In this document: positions 26,361 to 35,431 of the stretch, piece after piece
Numbering within the stretch: position 1 is the first letter of the stretch
Layout of the letters: every line of letters begins with the position of its first letter
The notes under the pieces: generated by a model
What the model was told of the DNA's origin: nothing
The model's input: the letters and a program-made list of their open reading frames with translations, nothing else
The model's database searches: none
From: Ancylomarina salipaludis
GTDB taxonomy: Bacteria > Bacteroidota > Bacteroidia > Bacteroidales > Marinifilaceae
NCBI RefSeq assembly: GCF_004122035.1
Contig: NZ_SAXA01000012.1
Span: 62,001-126,000 of the forward strand
DNA length: 64,000 nt
Direction of reading: 5' to 3'
Position numbers and translations under genes: made by a program

Positions 26361-28187
26361 ATGGATAAAATAGCCATAATCATAAATAATAAACAATCGC
26401 TTGAAGTCGCTGATACAATTCGTAAAGAACTGGATCAGGTTGAGATTTTTTCGGTTGGAGCCTATGAGGGAACAACAAAAATTGAGTCGATAAACGGCTT
26501 TCTTGAAAAAGATTTTAATCAATACAAGGCCTTTGTGTTTATAGGTGCACTGGGAATATGTGTTCGTTCTATTGCTCCTTTTATTCAGAACAAACAGATT
26601 GATCCGGCCGTTATCAATATGGATATTAAAGGTCAATATGTTCAACCCGTTTTGTCCGGACATAAGGGAGGAGCCAATCATTTGGCTAAGACCATTGCTT
26701 CCATCTCCGGAGGAACAGCTTTGATAACAACGGCCAGCGACACATTGAACTTGTGGGCTTTGGATATCATCGGTAGAAAATACAAGTGGACGAATGAGTA
26801 TTTCAATAGTACCGAAAATGATTTTATTGCGGCCTTTGTAAATGGTAAGAGAACGGCTTTGTTGCTTGATATTAAGGATGAGGGAACCGAACAGTTGGAA
26901 CGAACCCTTCCCGATTTTGTTGAGGTCTTTTATGAGTTTTCAGCAATCAATCCTCAGCAATTTGATTTAGTTATTGCGGTGACCCCAAAGCTGTACGAGA
27001 CCAGACTGCCGATTTTATTTTATCGACCTAAATGCCTGCATTTGGGAACGGGTGCACAAAAGAATATCAATTCGGAACAATTCGAAGAGCAGGTTTTAAA
27101 TTTCCTTGAAGCACATAATTATTCGGGGTATTCATTGCTTGCCATCAACACAGTTGATCTGAAAAAGGATGAAGTGGCCTATAAAGCGATGAGTGAAAAG
27201 CACGATGTGGCTTTTAATTGTTATCGAGCTGAAGATTTAAATGAGATTGATGCCGGTTTGTTGTTTTCTGAAGCTGCCCATGCGGCAACGGGAGCTCACA
27301 ATGTGAGTGAAGCAGCTGCCTTGTTGGCATCGGGAGCGAAAAACCTCCTGGTAGAAAAATCGAAGCAGATTGATTCCTTCGGTAAACATTTCACATTGGC
27401 CCTGGCCATGGATGTTCGTCAGGAAAGAAAGGCGGGTTTTGTGACGATTGTGGGAGCAGGTCCCGGCGATCCGGAATTGGTATCGGTAAAAGGGAAGAAG
27501 CTTTTGCAAAATGCTGATTTGATTCTTTATGCGGGGAGTTTGGTTCCTAGACGATTGACCGAATATGCAAAAGAAGGCTGTGTGGTTCGAAATTCGGCAT
27601 CGATGACATTGGAGGAGCAATTCGATATCATGCATGAGCATTATAAAAAGGGACATTCGGTGGTTCGCTTGCACACCGGGGATCCTTGTATTTATGGAGC
27701 CATTCAGGAGCAAATGAATTATTTCGATCATCATCAGATGTCTTATGAAATTGTTCCAGGCATCTCTTCATTTCAGGCAGCAGCAGCTCGACTGAAATCA
27801 CAATTTACCATTCCTGATCGTATTCAGACCATTATTTTGACTCGTGGCGAGGGACGTACGGCTATGCCGGAGAGAGAGAAACTGACAGAATTAGCAAAGT
27901 TCCAATCGACCATTTGTTTGTTTTTGAGTGCGACTCTGGTTGATCAGGTTCAGGCTGATTTGCTGGAAGCCTATCCACCGGAAACACCTGTTGCGATTTG
28001 TCACAAATTGACCTGGCAGGAAGAAAAAATCTGGAGAGGAAAATTGAAAGATTTAGCTCGAATTGTAAAAGAAAATGAGCTGACTTTAACCACCATGATT
28101 GTTGTGGGAGAAGCCATTGACAACAGAAAGAACCGATCGAAACTTTACGATCCGACGTTCAGACATATTTTTAGAGAGAAAAGCTAA
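26361..28187 (+). CDS. Fusion: cobalt-precorrin-5A hydrolase (CbiG) + precorrin-4 C11-methyltransferase (CbiF/CobM)
   Basis: Residues 1-355: CbiG, which opens the ring lactone and releases acetaldehyde, recognisable by FVFIGALGICVRSIAPF, PVLSGHKGGANHLAK and, in its C-terminal domain, HLGTGAQKNIN. Residues about 362-608: C11-methyltransferase, with FVTIVGAGPGDPELVSVKGK, LYAGSLVPRRL, VRLHTGDPCIYGAIQEQM and YEIVPGISSFQAAAARL. These two steps are consecutive in the anaerobic route (C11 methylation, then CbiG), so the fusion is functionally sensible. ATG 26361 chosen over an upstream in-frame ATG at 26319 because MDKIAIIINN matches CbiG starts. Confidence 0.93.
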   Translation: MDKIAIIINNKQSLEVADTIRKELDQVEIFSVGAYEGTTKIESINGFLEKDFNQYKAFVFIGALGICVRSIAPFIQNKQIDPAVINMDIKGQYVQPVLSGHKGGANHLAKTIASISGGTALITTASDTLNLWALDIIGRKYKWTNEYFNSTENDFIAAFVNGKRTALLLDIKDEGTEQLERTLPDFVEVFYEFSAINPQQFDLVIAVTPKLYETRLPILFYRPKCLHLGTGAQKNINSEQFEEQVLNFLEAHNYSGYSLLAINTVDLKKDEVAYKAMSEKHDVAFNCYRAEDLNEIDAGLLFSEAAHAATGAHNVSEAAALLASGAKNLLVEKSKQIDSFGKHFTLALAMDVRQERKAGFVTIVGAGPGDPELVSVKGKKLLQNADLILYAGSLVPRRLTEYAKEGCVVRNSASMTLEEQFDIMHEHYKKGHSVVRLHTGDPCIYGAIQEQMNYFDHHQMSYEIVPGISSFQAAAARLKSQFTIPDRIQTIILTRGEGRTAMPEREKLTELAKFQSTICLFLSATLVDQVQADLLEAYPPETPVAICHKLTWQEEKIWRGKLKDLARIVKENELTLTTMIVVGEAIDNRKNRSKLYDPTFRHIFREKS

Positions 28188-28301
28188 TTACGATGATATG
28201 GAGATGTGTTGATTGAGTGATGTGTTGATGTGAAATAATGAAACATTTTGATTCGAATTATTAATTAATCATCACAAATTGTTAATCATTAATTACGAAG
28301 A

Positions 28302-30128
28302 ATGAAAAGGCAGATTTTAATATTTGGAGGAACGACAGAAGGACGTAAAGTGGCCAATTGGCTGAGCGACCTGAAGCAGTCATTCTACTATTCGACCAAG
28401 ACGACCAGTCATCCTCTGATTTCGGAGATGGGCGAGTGTTTGTCGGGTGGCATGAATGAGGACGAGATGATTGAATTCTGCCAATTGCACGAGATCAGCT
28501 TGATCATCGATGCTGCGCATCCTTTTGCAGCAGATTTGCATCAGAACTTGCATCATGTGGCCTCTGAACTCGATATTGCTATCGTTCGGATAGAACGCGA
28601 ATTTGTTGAGAGACTGGATCACGAATACATTCATTATTTACCATCAATGGATGCTTGTATCAATGAGATAAAAGAGAGACATATTACGCGGGTACTTTCT
28701 TTGGTAGGGGTTAAAAATCTTCCCAAAATTAAGAAGGCTTTACCCCAGTGTGATATTTGGTTTCGTATTCTCAACTTTCCGGAATCTATTCGTATTGCCC
28801 GCGAGGCTCAGGTAAATGAAGAACGTTTGATTGTGTCTTCCCGTTTTGAAAATCTGCTTTTGGAAGAAGATTTGATCAAAGAACATGGTATTCAGGCTAT
28901 CCTAACCAAAGAGAGTGGTTATTCGGGTTTGCTCGATAAAAAGATGGAGTTGGCCATAAAACATGAGCTGCCTTTGTTTATTGTGAAGCGCCCGGATTTA
29001 CCGGAATACGATAAAATTATCAAAACCCGTTCAGAGTTTCAGTCTTATTTGGATGAGGCCTTTGGTATAAAGCGACTTGAGTTGGCGCATGGTTATACCA
29101 CTGGAACCTGTGCGGCTATTTCAGCAAAAGCGGCGCTGAAAGCTTTAATAACTCAGGAAAAAACAGAATGGGAGCGCGTTGATTTGCCTAATAACAGGGA
29201 AGCCATGATGCCCATACATTGTACGGAGTTGGCATCGGATTATGCTATTTGTACCGTAATTAAGAATTCGGGTGACGATCCGGATGTAACAGATGGCACT
29301 GAGATTGGTTGCAGAATTAGTTTTAATGCCACAGGAGAGATTCGATTTGTAAAAGGTGAAGGTGTTGGAAGGGTGACCAAAGCGGGTTTGGAAATTCCTG
29401 TTGGGGAACCTGCTGTTAATCCAACGCCTCGAAAAATAATAGAACGTGAGTTAACCCAGGTTTTGGATACTTCTCAATTAAGGAAAGGTCTTGACATTTC
29501 AGTTTTTGTACCCATGGGAGCCAGGCTTGCAAAGAAAACCTTCAACCCGCGTTTGGGAATTGAGGGAGGGATTTCAATTATTGGAACGACAGGCATATTG
29601 AAACCTTTTTCTGCCGAAGCCTACGTTCAAACAATTAAGAAACACGTGCGATTTGCCGTTGAAAATGGCAGTCGTGAGGTGATTATTAATTCGGGGGGGC
29701 GCAGTGAGCGTTATCTGAAGCAGAAATTTCCTGAAATGCCACAGCAAGCTTATATCCAATATGGAAACTTTATTGGTGATACCCTTCATGCTATAAATGG
29801 GAGTGGTATTGAAAAAGTGAGTATGGGAATCATGATGGGCAAGGCGGTGAAGTTAGCCGAAGGTCATTTGGACACACACAGTCAGAAGGTGGTTTTCAAT
29901 AAGGATTTTTTGATTCGGATAGCCAAAGAGGCTGGTTATGAAGAGTCATCTATCAATCAAATTCGAGCGGTGAATATGGCCCGGGATCTGGAGGAAATTT
30001 TCCCTTTTACCGAAAATGAACTTTTTTACAAGCATTTGAAAAGCAAGTGCTATGACGTGTTGGAAAAGGAGATTGAAGGTTACGGGATTGAATTGCTTTT
30101 GATGAATATCAAAGGTGAGATAATTTAA
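28302..30128 (+). CDS. Fusion: precorrin-6A reductase (CbiJ/CobK) + cobalt-precorrin-5B C1-methyltransferase (CbiD)
   Basis: Residues 1-250: NADPH-dependent reductase, beginning ILIFGGTTEGRKVANWL, with LIIDAAHPFAADLH and the catalytic-side segment ILTKESGYSG. Residues about 256-608: CbiD, with HGYTTGTCAAISAKAAL, NSGDDPDVTDGTEIG and GIEGGISIIGTTGILKP. The two enzymes act on consecutive steps: C1 methylation gives precorrin-6A, which the reductase then reduces. Fusion of them is known in Bacteroidota. This is the last ring-building gene before the cobalt transporter. Confidence 0.93.
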   Translation: MKRQILIFGGTTEGRKVANWLSDLKQSFYYSTKTTSHPLISEMGECLSGGMNEDEMIEFCQLHEISLIIDAAHPFAADLHQNLHHVASELDIAIVRIEREFVERLDHEYIHYLPSMDACINEIKERHITRVLSLVGVKNLPKIKKALPQCDIWFRILNFPESIRIAREAQVNEERLIVSSRFENLLLEEDLIKEHGIQAILTKESGYSGLLDKKMELAIKHELPLFIVKRPDLPEYDKIIKTRSEFQSYLDEAFGIKRLELAHGYTTGTCAAISAKAALKALITQEKTEWERVDLPNNREAMMPIHCTELASDYAICTVIKNSGDDPDVTDGTEIGCRISFNATGEIRFVKGEGVGRVTKAGLEIPVGEPAVNPTPRKIIERELTQVLDTSQLRKGLDISVFVPMGARLAKKTFNPRLGIEGGISIIGTTGILKPFSAEAYVQTIKKHVRFAVENGSREVIINSGGRSERYLKQKFPEMPQQAYIQYGNFIGDTLHAINGSGIEKVSMGIMMGKAVKLAEGHLDTHSQKVVFNKDFLIRIAKEAGYEESSINQIRAVNMARDLEEIFPFTENELFYKHLKSKCYDVLEKEIEGYGIELLLMNIKGEII

Positions 30129-30224
30129 TGATGAGTTGATGTATTGATATGACGATGTGTTAATGTGGACCCCTGAGCGTGTTTGATGGGTAAAGACATA
30201 TACGAGACTGTAAAAACGAACAAA

Positions 30225-30947
30225 ATGAAGAAAATATTAATAATACTAGCCATATTTTCCCCCATTCCTGCATTTAGTATGCACATTATGGAGGGCTTTT
30301 TACCTGCCTTTTGGTCACTGTTTTGGTCGGTGGTTTACTTGCCCATCTTTGTTTGGGGCTTTAGAAAGATCAAGCAGCTGCTTGTTGAGAAACCGGAGTT
30401 GAAATTGCTTTTAGCTTTGGCCACGGCTTTTGCTTTTGTCCTGTCAGCTTTGAAATTACCATCGGTGAGCGGTTCCTGTTCGCATCCAACCGGAGTGGGC
30501 TTGGGCGCTTTGCTTTTTGGTCCCTGGGTGATGTCGGTTATTGGTGTGCTGGTGCTTTTGTTTCAGGTTTTACTTTTGGCCCATGGGGGAATCACCACTT
30601 TGGGAGCCAATGCCTTTTCGATGGCATTTATTGGTCCGGTTTTTACCTGGTTGATTTTTTCCCTGAGTAATAAGATGGGCGTGAATAAAAAAGTCGCTGT
30701 GTTTTTAGCTGTTTTTGTTGGGAATATGGCAACCTATGTGTGCACATCTGCGCAGTTGGCTTTTGCACATCCCGATGTGGTAAATGGCGTGACCACAGCC
30801 TTCTATAAATTTGTGAGCATTTTTGGACTGACGCAGATTCCGATTGCGATTATTGAAGGCTTGCTGACTGTAGTGGTTTTAAATTTATTATCCGATCATG
30901 TGCCCATGCGTTTCGACTTTTTAAGTCAATACAAGAAGAGAGCTTAA
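30225..30947 (+). CDS. cbiM: Cobalt ECF transporter substrate-binding membrane protein CbiM
   Basis: S component that binds Co2+. The mature N-terminus after the cleaved leader is MHIMEGFLP (about residues 19-27), the strictly conserved metal-binding end of CbiM; LPSVSGSCSHPTGVGLGALLFGP and GANAFSMAFIGP are family motifs. Seven helices. ATG 30225 (MKKILIILAIFSPIPAFS leader) is preferred over the upstream ATG at 30183, which would add a hydrophilic extension. Begins the cbiMNQO block. Confidence 0.95.
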   Translation: MKKILIILAIFSPIPAFSMHIMEGFLPAFWSLFWSVVYLPIFVWGFRKIKQLLVEKPELKLLLALATAFAFVLSALKLPSVSGSCSHPTGVGLGALLFGPWVMSVIGVLVLLFQVLLLAHGGITTLGANAFSMAFIGPVFTWLIFSLSNKMGVNKKVAVFLAVFVGNMATYVCTSAQLAFAHPDVVNGVTTAFYKFVSIFGLTQIPIAIIEGLLTVVVLNLLSDHVPMRFDFLSQYKKRA

Positions 30948-30983
30948 TGTGGCGATGAGATAACTTGATGATGTAAATTTGAT

Positions 30984-31280
30984 ATGATGACGAATAAAAC
31001 GAGTAATCTAATTTTAACAGCTGCTATAATCCTGATTGTAGTGCTGACCCTATACTTTTTCCCCCATGCTGACTTTATGGGAGCCGATGGTTTGGCAGAG
31101 GATTATATCACACAATCACAACCGGACTATAAGCCTTGGTTTTCGAACATTTGGGAACCACCAAGTGGCGAAATTGAGAGTCTTTTGTTTTCTTTGCAGG
31201 CTGCAATTGGAACCGGGGTTGTGGCTTATGTCATTGGCTACTATAAAGGGAAGAAGAGGGCATGCAATAAGGGTTTGTGA
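30984..31280 (+). CDS. cbiN: Cobalt transport protein CbiN
   Basis: Small accessory subunit of the cobalt ECF importer. Two helices (about 7-27 and 70-90) flank a periplasmic loop with DFMGADGLAEDYI and YKPWFSNIWEPPSGEIESLLF, which is the CbiN signature. 98 residues, normal length. Lies 36 bp after cbiM. Confidence 0.93.
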   Translation: MMTNKTSNLILTAAIILIVVLTLYFFPHADFMGADGLAEDYITQSQPDYKPWFSNIWEPPSGEIESLLFSLQAAIGTGVVAYVIGYYKGKKRACNKGL

Positions 31281-31343
31281 TTTTTGAATTCAAGTCAGAC
31301 TCTAAAAGCATAATTCTTAACTCATAAATATTCAATATTCAGC

Positions 31344-32111
31344 GTGTTTATAAGCGAAAAATACAATTTGCTGCAAGCCAAATCGACCTGGCATCCTTTC
31401 GAGAAGTTAACTTTTTTTGTTGCTTTTCTTTTGGGGAGTCTGTTGACGCATAACAGTGTCGTGCCCTTTTTGATTCTGGTGGGCATTTCGGTCTTTTTCT
31501 TTATTCAGGGCTTGACTCTAAAAGATCTGTTGCAGATTGCCGCATTGCCTATGAGTTTTATGCTGCTGGCCATTTTTAGTATCATCTGTATCATTAGTCG
31601 GGAAAATTTTGAGGCGATTTATTTAATTAAGCTTGGCAGCTATTACATTGGTTTTTCCGATTTGAGTTTGGATAAGGGGATTCATATCATGGGAAAAGCC
31701 ATGGGGGCCATGTTTGCGTTCTATTTTCTGATTCTGACTTGTCCCATTGATGAGATAGAATATTTACTGAGGAAGATGAAATTGCCTGATTTATTGATTG
31801 AGCTTTTTGTTTTGTCTTTTCGTTTTATTACCATTTTGTTGTCTTTCTCCCGGCAATGCTATTTGTCTCAAAAAAAGAGAATGGCTTATCTCAGTTTCGG
31901 CTCGTCTGTTCGGGCATTGGGGATGTTGGTTTCATCCGTATTAATAAAATCCCTGATACATGCCGATTTTTCGCATCAAGCCTTACTCAATAGAGGGTAT
32001 AAAGGAGAAATGAAGTTTCTCGATACACACGGTTCTTTGCAGGTAAAACGATTGATTTTCCCCACTATTTTAATGATAGGCTTGATTGCGCTGGGGCAAC
32101 TAAAATTGTGA
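31344..32111 (+). CDS. cbiQ: Cobalt ECF transporter transmembrane protein CbiQ
   Basis: T component linking CbiM to the ATPase. Five to six helices and the two conserved coupling-helix motifs: FRFITILLSFSRQCYLSQKKR region (about 160-180) and SHQALLNRGYKGE (about 212-224) with the Ala-x-x-x-Arg-Gly type pattern. Starts at GTG 31344; no ATG lies nearby that keeps the N-terminal helix intact. 255 residues. Confidence 0.92.
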   Translation: MFISEKYNLLQAKSTWHPFEKLTFFVAFLLGSLLTHNSVVPFLILVGISVFFFIQGLTLKDLLQIAALPMSFMLLAIFSIICIISRENFEAIYLIKLGSYYIGFSDLSLDKGIHIMGKAMGAMFAFYFLILTCPIDEIEYLLRKMKLPDLLIELFVLSFRFITILLSFSRQCYLSQKKRMAYLSFGSSVRALGMLVSSVLIKSLIHADFSHQALLNRGYKGEMKFLDTHGSLQVKRLIFPTILMIGLIALGQLKL

Positions 32112-32178
32112 CTTTTTTATCTGAGTCCGGATTCTATTCAATCATCCAATTATCACGTTAAAACATTATCCAATCAAA

Positions 32179-32976
32179 ATGGCTTATATCGAATTAGAAA
32201 ATATCAGTTTTGAATACCCCAATCAAACCCTGGCTCTCAATCAGATTAACCTGAGTGTTGAGAAAGGACAGAAACTTGCTGTTGTTGGAGAGAATGGTTC
32301 GGGAAAATCCTCTTTGTTTTTATGTTTGTGTGGTATTCATTATCCGCAAAGCGGACGTTATATTCTCGATGGTGAAGTGCAAAAGTGCAAACGGAAGGAC
32401 AGAAACAAGCTGTTTACCAAGGTGGGCTATGTGTTTCAGGACCCGGAAGTGCAACTCTTTGCTTCGACTGTCGAAAAAGACATCTCATTTGGAGCCATAA
32501 ATGCAGGCATGAAAGGAGAGGCGCTAGAGCTTTGTATGAACGAGGTGATGGCTATGACACAAACCCGGGAGCTTAAAAACAAGCCTCCGCATCAGTTGAG
32601 TTACGGCCAAAAAAAGCGGGTTGCCATTGCGGGTGTTTTGGCTTGTAAGCCTGAAGTTTTACTTTTGGATGAACCTTTTGCTTGGTTGGATGCTCAGCAA
32701 AAGAAAAATACCATTCAGATATTGGATGATCTTCATCAACAAGAAAAAACCCTTGTTATATCGACACATGATATCAATTTTGTGTACGAATGGGCCGATA
32801 AATTGGTGGTGATGAAAGAGGGGCAAATTCTGGCTACAGGTCATCCTCACGAACTCTTAAAGGATGAGGACTTGATCGAACGGGCCGGATTGGAAATGCC
32901 TTTGGTTTTGCAATTAACAAAGAAATTGAGTTTGGACTCAACACCTGAAAGCATGGCGGCATTTTTAAAAGTCTAA
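32179..32976 (+). CDS. cbiO: Cobalt ECF transporter ATP-binding protein CbiO
   Basis: A component that powers cobalt uptake. Walker A GENGSGKSS (about 38-46), Q-loop VFQDPEVQLFAST (about 87-99, the ECF-type extended version), signature LSYGQKKRVAIAG (about 139-151), Walker B VLLLDEPFAWLD and H-loop STHD. Length 265 is standard. Last gene of the operon; a hairpin follows. Confidence 0.95.
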   Translation: MAYIELENISFEYPNQTLALNQINLSVEKGQKLAVVGENGSGKSSLFLCLCGIHYPQSGRYILDGEVQKCKRKDRNKLFTKVGYVFQDPEVQLFASTVEKDISFGAINAGMKGEALELCMNEVMAMTQTRELKNKPPHQLSYGQKKRVAIAGVLACKPEVLLLDEPFAWLDAQQKKNTIQILDDLHQQEKTLVISTHDINFVYEWADKLVVMKEGQILATGHPHELLKDEDLIERAGLEMPLVLQLTKKLSLDSTPESMAAFLKV

Positions 32977-32978
32977 AA

Positions 32979-33002
32979 AGTCAAAATACCTTGATTTTGA
33001 CT
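32979..33002. terminator. Hairpin between convergent cbiO and DUF493 gene
   Basis: AGTCAAAAT and ATTTTGACT pair over 9 bp with a 6-nt loop, followed by CTTTGACTTT. Probably ends the cobalamin operon and, on the other strand, the DUF493 gene. Confidence 0.45.
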
Positions 33003-33019
33003 CTTTGACTTTAGGATTT

Positions 33020-33292
33020 TTATAAAGCTAATAAGCCTTCTATTTTATTGGCTTGACTATAGATGTCGATGACTTCATCGGCATTTTTCATTTTGATTTT
33101 CACGGTGATACTGATGAAACGGATATCCTTAGAGGTTTTAAAAGCGAATTTTGTTCCGGCAGGAAACATCGCTTTAACAGCCTCCAGTTTTTCATCCTTA
33201 TTGGGGATAATAAACTTGAACATATATAGTGATGGCCATCGAGATGAGTCAATAAGCTGTTGGCGTAATTTTTGGTATTTTTCCTGATCCAT
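33020..33292 (-). CDS. DUF493 family protein
   Basis: Small cytoplasmic protein of 90 residues with the ferredoxin-like DUF493/YbeD fold: WPSLYMFKFIIPN near residues 19-31, FKTSKDIRFISITVKIKMKNADEVIDIY near 51-78. The family is widespread; members are often called regulatory or lipoate-related by neighbourhood, but function is unproven. Convergent to the cobalamin operon and not part of it. Confidence 0.8.
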   Translation of the reverse strand: MDQEKYQKLRQQLIDSSRWPSLYMFKFIIPNKDEKLEAVKAMFPAGTKFAFKTSKDIRFISITVKIKMKNADEVIDIYSQANKIEGLLAL

Positions 33293-33432
33293 TTTAAGCT
33301 TGATTTAATTTCTACAAAAGTCGAAAAGTTTTTTTTAAAATCCATAAAAATCAAATGATTTGTAAGAATAGGGGGGAATTCTGTGCGTTTGGTTTTTTAG
33401 TTCTGAAATTATATATCAGTTTGCAAGCTGCT

Positions 33433-33468
33433 TAAAAATTTTCGCTGAGCTGCGGTTTAAAATTTTTA
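33433..33468. repeat. Inverted repeat in the gap before the repetitive secreted peptide gene
   Basis: Perfect 10-bp arms TAAAAATTTT / AAAATTTTTA with a GC-richer centre (CGCTGAGCTGCGG). Only notable structure in the 310-bp gap 33293-33602; could be a factor-independent terminator for a short transcript or an operator. Confidence 0.35.
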
Positions 33469-33602
33469 CTTATTGATAAGGATATTAGTGCTTCCATTGT
33501 TTTTTTTAATAAGTTGGTTTTATTATCTTGATAGACAGTAGCATAAGTCCTTAAAAATAGAATGTTTAACTATTTGGTAATAGCCAACTAAATCCTTTAG
33601 TT

Positions 33603-33989
33603 ATGAAATATATCGCCTTAATTTTAGTTTTGTATTTGAGTCTTCAGATGAGTTTTGCCCAAAAACAAAATCTGGCGAATAAACCTGGTTCGACATGGAG
33701 TCGTATTGATCAGGCTATGTCTGACAAGCAAGTTTTAAGTTCAGATTCTTTTGATATCGCCAGAAATAGTGGCGGAAAACATGGAGAGGGACGATTGCCA
33801 ACAGCATACAGCAAAGGTCTTGATAAAATCCAATATGTTTTTCCACTTGGGATTATAGACAGAAACAGTGACGGTAAGCAGAGCGAGGGGAGACCTGCTA
33901 CAACTTATAGTATGAGCCTTAAAAAGGGAACTGAAGTCAGAGCTGAAGATGATATTGCCCGAAACAGTGGCGGACGAAATAGTGAGTAG
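33603..33989 (+). CDS. Secreted short repetitive protein, unknown function
   Basis: A 128-residue protein with a clear signal peptide (1-19, ending QMSFA) and a hydrophilic mature part. A motif recurs three times about 32 residues apart: DIARNSGGKHGEGR, then IDRNSDGKQSEGR, then DIARNSGGRNSE at the C-terminus. The first two are followed by TAYSKGL and TTYSMSL. Thus the mature chain is two and a half copies of one ~32-residue unit. No cysteines. Not recognised as any family; a secreted structural or processed peptide is conceivable. It has its own terminator. Confidence 0.7.
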   Translation: MKYIALILVLYLSLQMSFAQKQNLANKPGSTWSRIDQAMSDKQVLSSDSFDIARNSGGKHGEGRLPTAYSKGLDKIQYVFPLGIIDRNSDGKQSEGRPATTYSMSLKKGTEVRAEDDIARNSGGRNSE

Positions 33990-34043
33990 GAAAGTTGAAC
34001 GTTTGTTCCGGATTATTGGACGTATTTAGATATAATGGATTCG

Positions 34044-34077
34044 ACGCTTCATATTTATAATGTGAAGCGTTTTTTTT
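34044..34077 (+). terminator. Terminator after repetitive peptide gene
   Basis: ACGCTTCA / TGAAGCGT stem with an AT-rich extension, followed directly by seven to eight T residues. The rest of the 270-bp gap before the beta-barrel gene shows nothing else. Confidence 0.8.
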
Positions 34078-34261
34078 GTAAAATACGATTCCTGATTGCA
34101 CCTTTATTGGCTTGGAATAAGCTAGTTGAATGCTTATATATTAGGCTTTTAGATGATGTTTTTTTTCCTGGTTAAGAAGATTTTTACTATATTAAGGAAT
34201 ACCGAGAACCCCCTTCATCCTGATGATGAAGACTTTGGCCTTTTCTTCTAAATCCTGAACT

Positions 34262-35374
34262 ATGAAAAAGATCTTTTTCATCTTAGTACTGGTTACGATT
34301 GTATGCATTGTATTCGCACAAGACAATAAGCTCAATCGGGATATAAGGCCAAATATGAGTTTGCAAAAAGCTCAACCCTACACCATCGATTTTTTTAATG
34401 GCTTGAGTTTTCCCCAAGGCAATTTAAATACTTTTTTAAAGGATGGTTTCAATAGTGGTGTTTTAATTCATAAGCGTTTTGGTAAAAAGTTATCCGTAGG
34501 CTTAAGTGCCAATTACAGCCAATATAATCATAAGCAGAGTACAGGACTTAATCCAAACCCCCAACGTCACGAATTAAGTACCACTTCGTTTGATATTGGG
34601 CCTCAATACAATTTAAACCTGGGTCGTTTTACTTTGGAATTTTATGGACGTTCCGGTTTGTCCATTGTTAATTCTCCCCAGTCTTTTATGATGTATCCCG
34701 AAACGGATATCATGATTACCAGTCTGGAGGCCTATAAGAGCACTGCCCTGACAACCCGTTTGGGAGCTAATATGACTGCCAAGATTGTTCAGGGGCTCAA
34801 GCTTTATTTCAGTTCGGAATACATCACCAGTTTAAATAACGATATGAATTATCAAACCCGGGATTTGAGTGAAGCCTTTCGTGAGGATGGAACATTAGAT
34901 TTTGATGCAGCCAATAAATTACCTCTTCAGAATGAAAGTCTTTCTTTATCCATGTTCAATGTGAATTTTGGTGTGCGAATTTCTTTCGGGAAAAGTCGTA
35001 AACAAAAGCCTAATTCGCTTTATCAGAAGGGGGGGATTTCGGACATGAGTCCTGTTTATGAGACTAAAAGTGTGCAAAGTCGCGATTGGCTGGAGTCCGA
35101 TATCCAGAGAAAGAACAACAAATTAGCTCTCAATGTTCAGGATACAAATAAACCCACTCGAACATATCATTCATCGGTGATTGCGCCTGAACCCGATATG
35201 AGTAAAAAACTGGTGGATGCCAAAGCGAATCCAATTGATGAAGATTCCTTTGTGTCTATCCCCAGAGAAAAGCTTAAACTGAAGAGCAAAGCTCAAATCG
35301 CAAAGGAGAGAAGAAAAATGAAACGAAAAGAAAGACGGGCAAAGCGAACAGCAAATTTAAAAGGTCTTCAATAG
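34262..35374 (+). CDS. Outer-membrane beta-barrel protein with basic C-terminal tail
   Basis: Signal peptide of about 19 residues ending VFAQ, then a region rich in alternating hydrophobic strands (FNSGVLIHKRFGKKLSVGLS, FDIGPQYNLNLG, LSLSMFNVNFGVRISFGKS) typical of an 8-10-stranded small outer-membrane barrel. After about residue 250 the chain becomes hydrophilic and ends in an extremely basic stretch of about 30 residues (KERRKMKRKERRAKRTANLK). Such a tail on a barrel is unusual; it would lie in the periplasm or outside and could bind LPS or nucleic acid. Co-regulation with the peptide gene 270 bp upstream is possible. No specific substrate. Confidence 0.7.
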   Translation: MKKIFFILVLVTIVCIVFAQDNKLNRDIRPNMSLQKAQPYTIDFFNGLSFPQGNLNTFLKDGFNSGVLIHKRFGKKLSVGLSANYSQYNHKQSTGLNPNPQRHELSTTSFDIGPQYNLNLGRFTLEFYGRSGLSIVNSPQSFMMYPETDIMITSLEAYKSTALTTRLGANMTAKIVQGLKLYFSSEYITSLNNDMNYQTRDLSEAFREDGTLDFDAANKLPLQNESLSLSMFNVNFGVRISFGKSRKQKPNSLYQKGGISDMSPVYETKSVQSRDWLESDIQRKNNKLALNVQDTNKPTRTYHSSVIAPEPDMSKKLVDAKANPIDEDSFVSIPREKLKLKSKAQIAKERRKMKRKERRAKRTANLKGLQ

Positions 35375-35375
35375 T

Positions 35376-35412
35376 AAGCCCCACATCAAACTAATGCAGG
35401 GCTTATTATTAT
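35376..35412 (+). terminator. Weak terminator after beta-barrel gene
   Basis: AAGCCC / GGGCTT stem with a loop of about 18 nt, then ATTATTATA. It lies between convergent genes. Confidence 0.45.
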
Positions 35413-35431
35413 AAAAATTTAATCATTGAGA

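Noticed and set aside
32255-32850. Alternative-frame ORFs inside cbiO
   Set aside because: The cbiO frame carries every ABC motif; the others are shadows.
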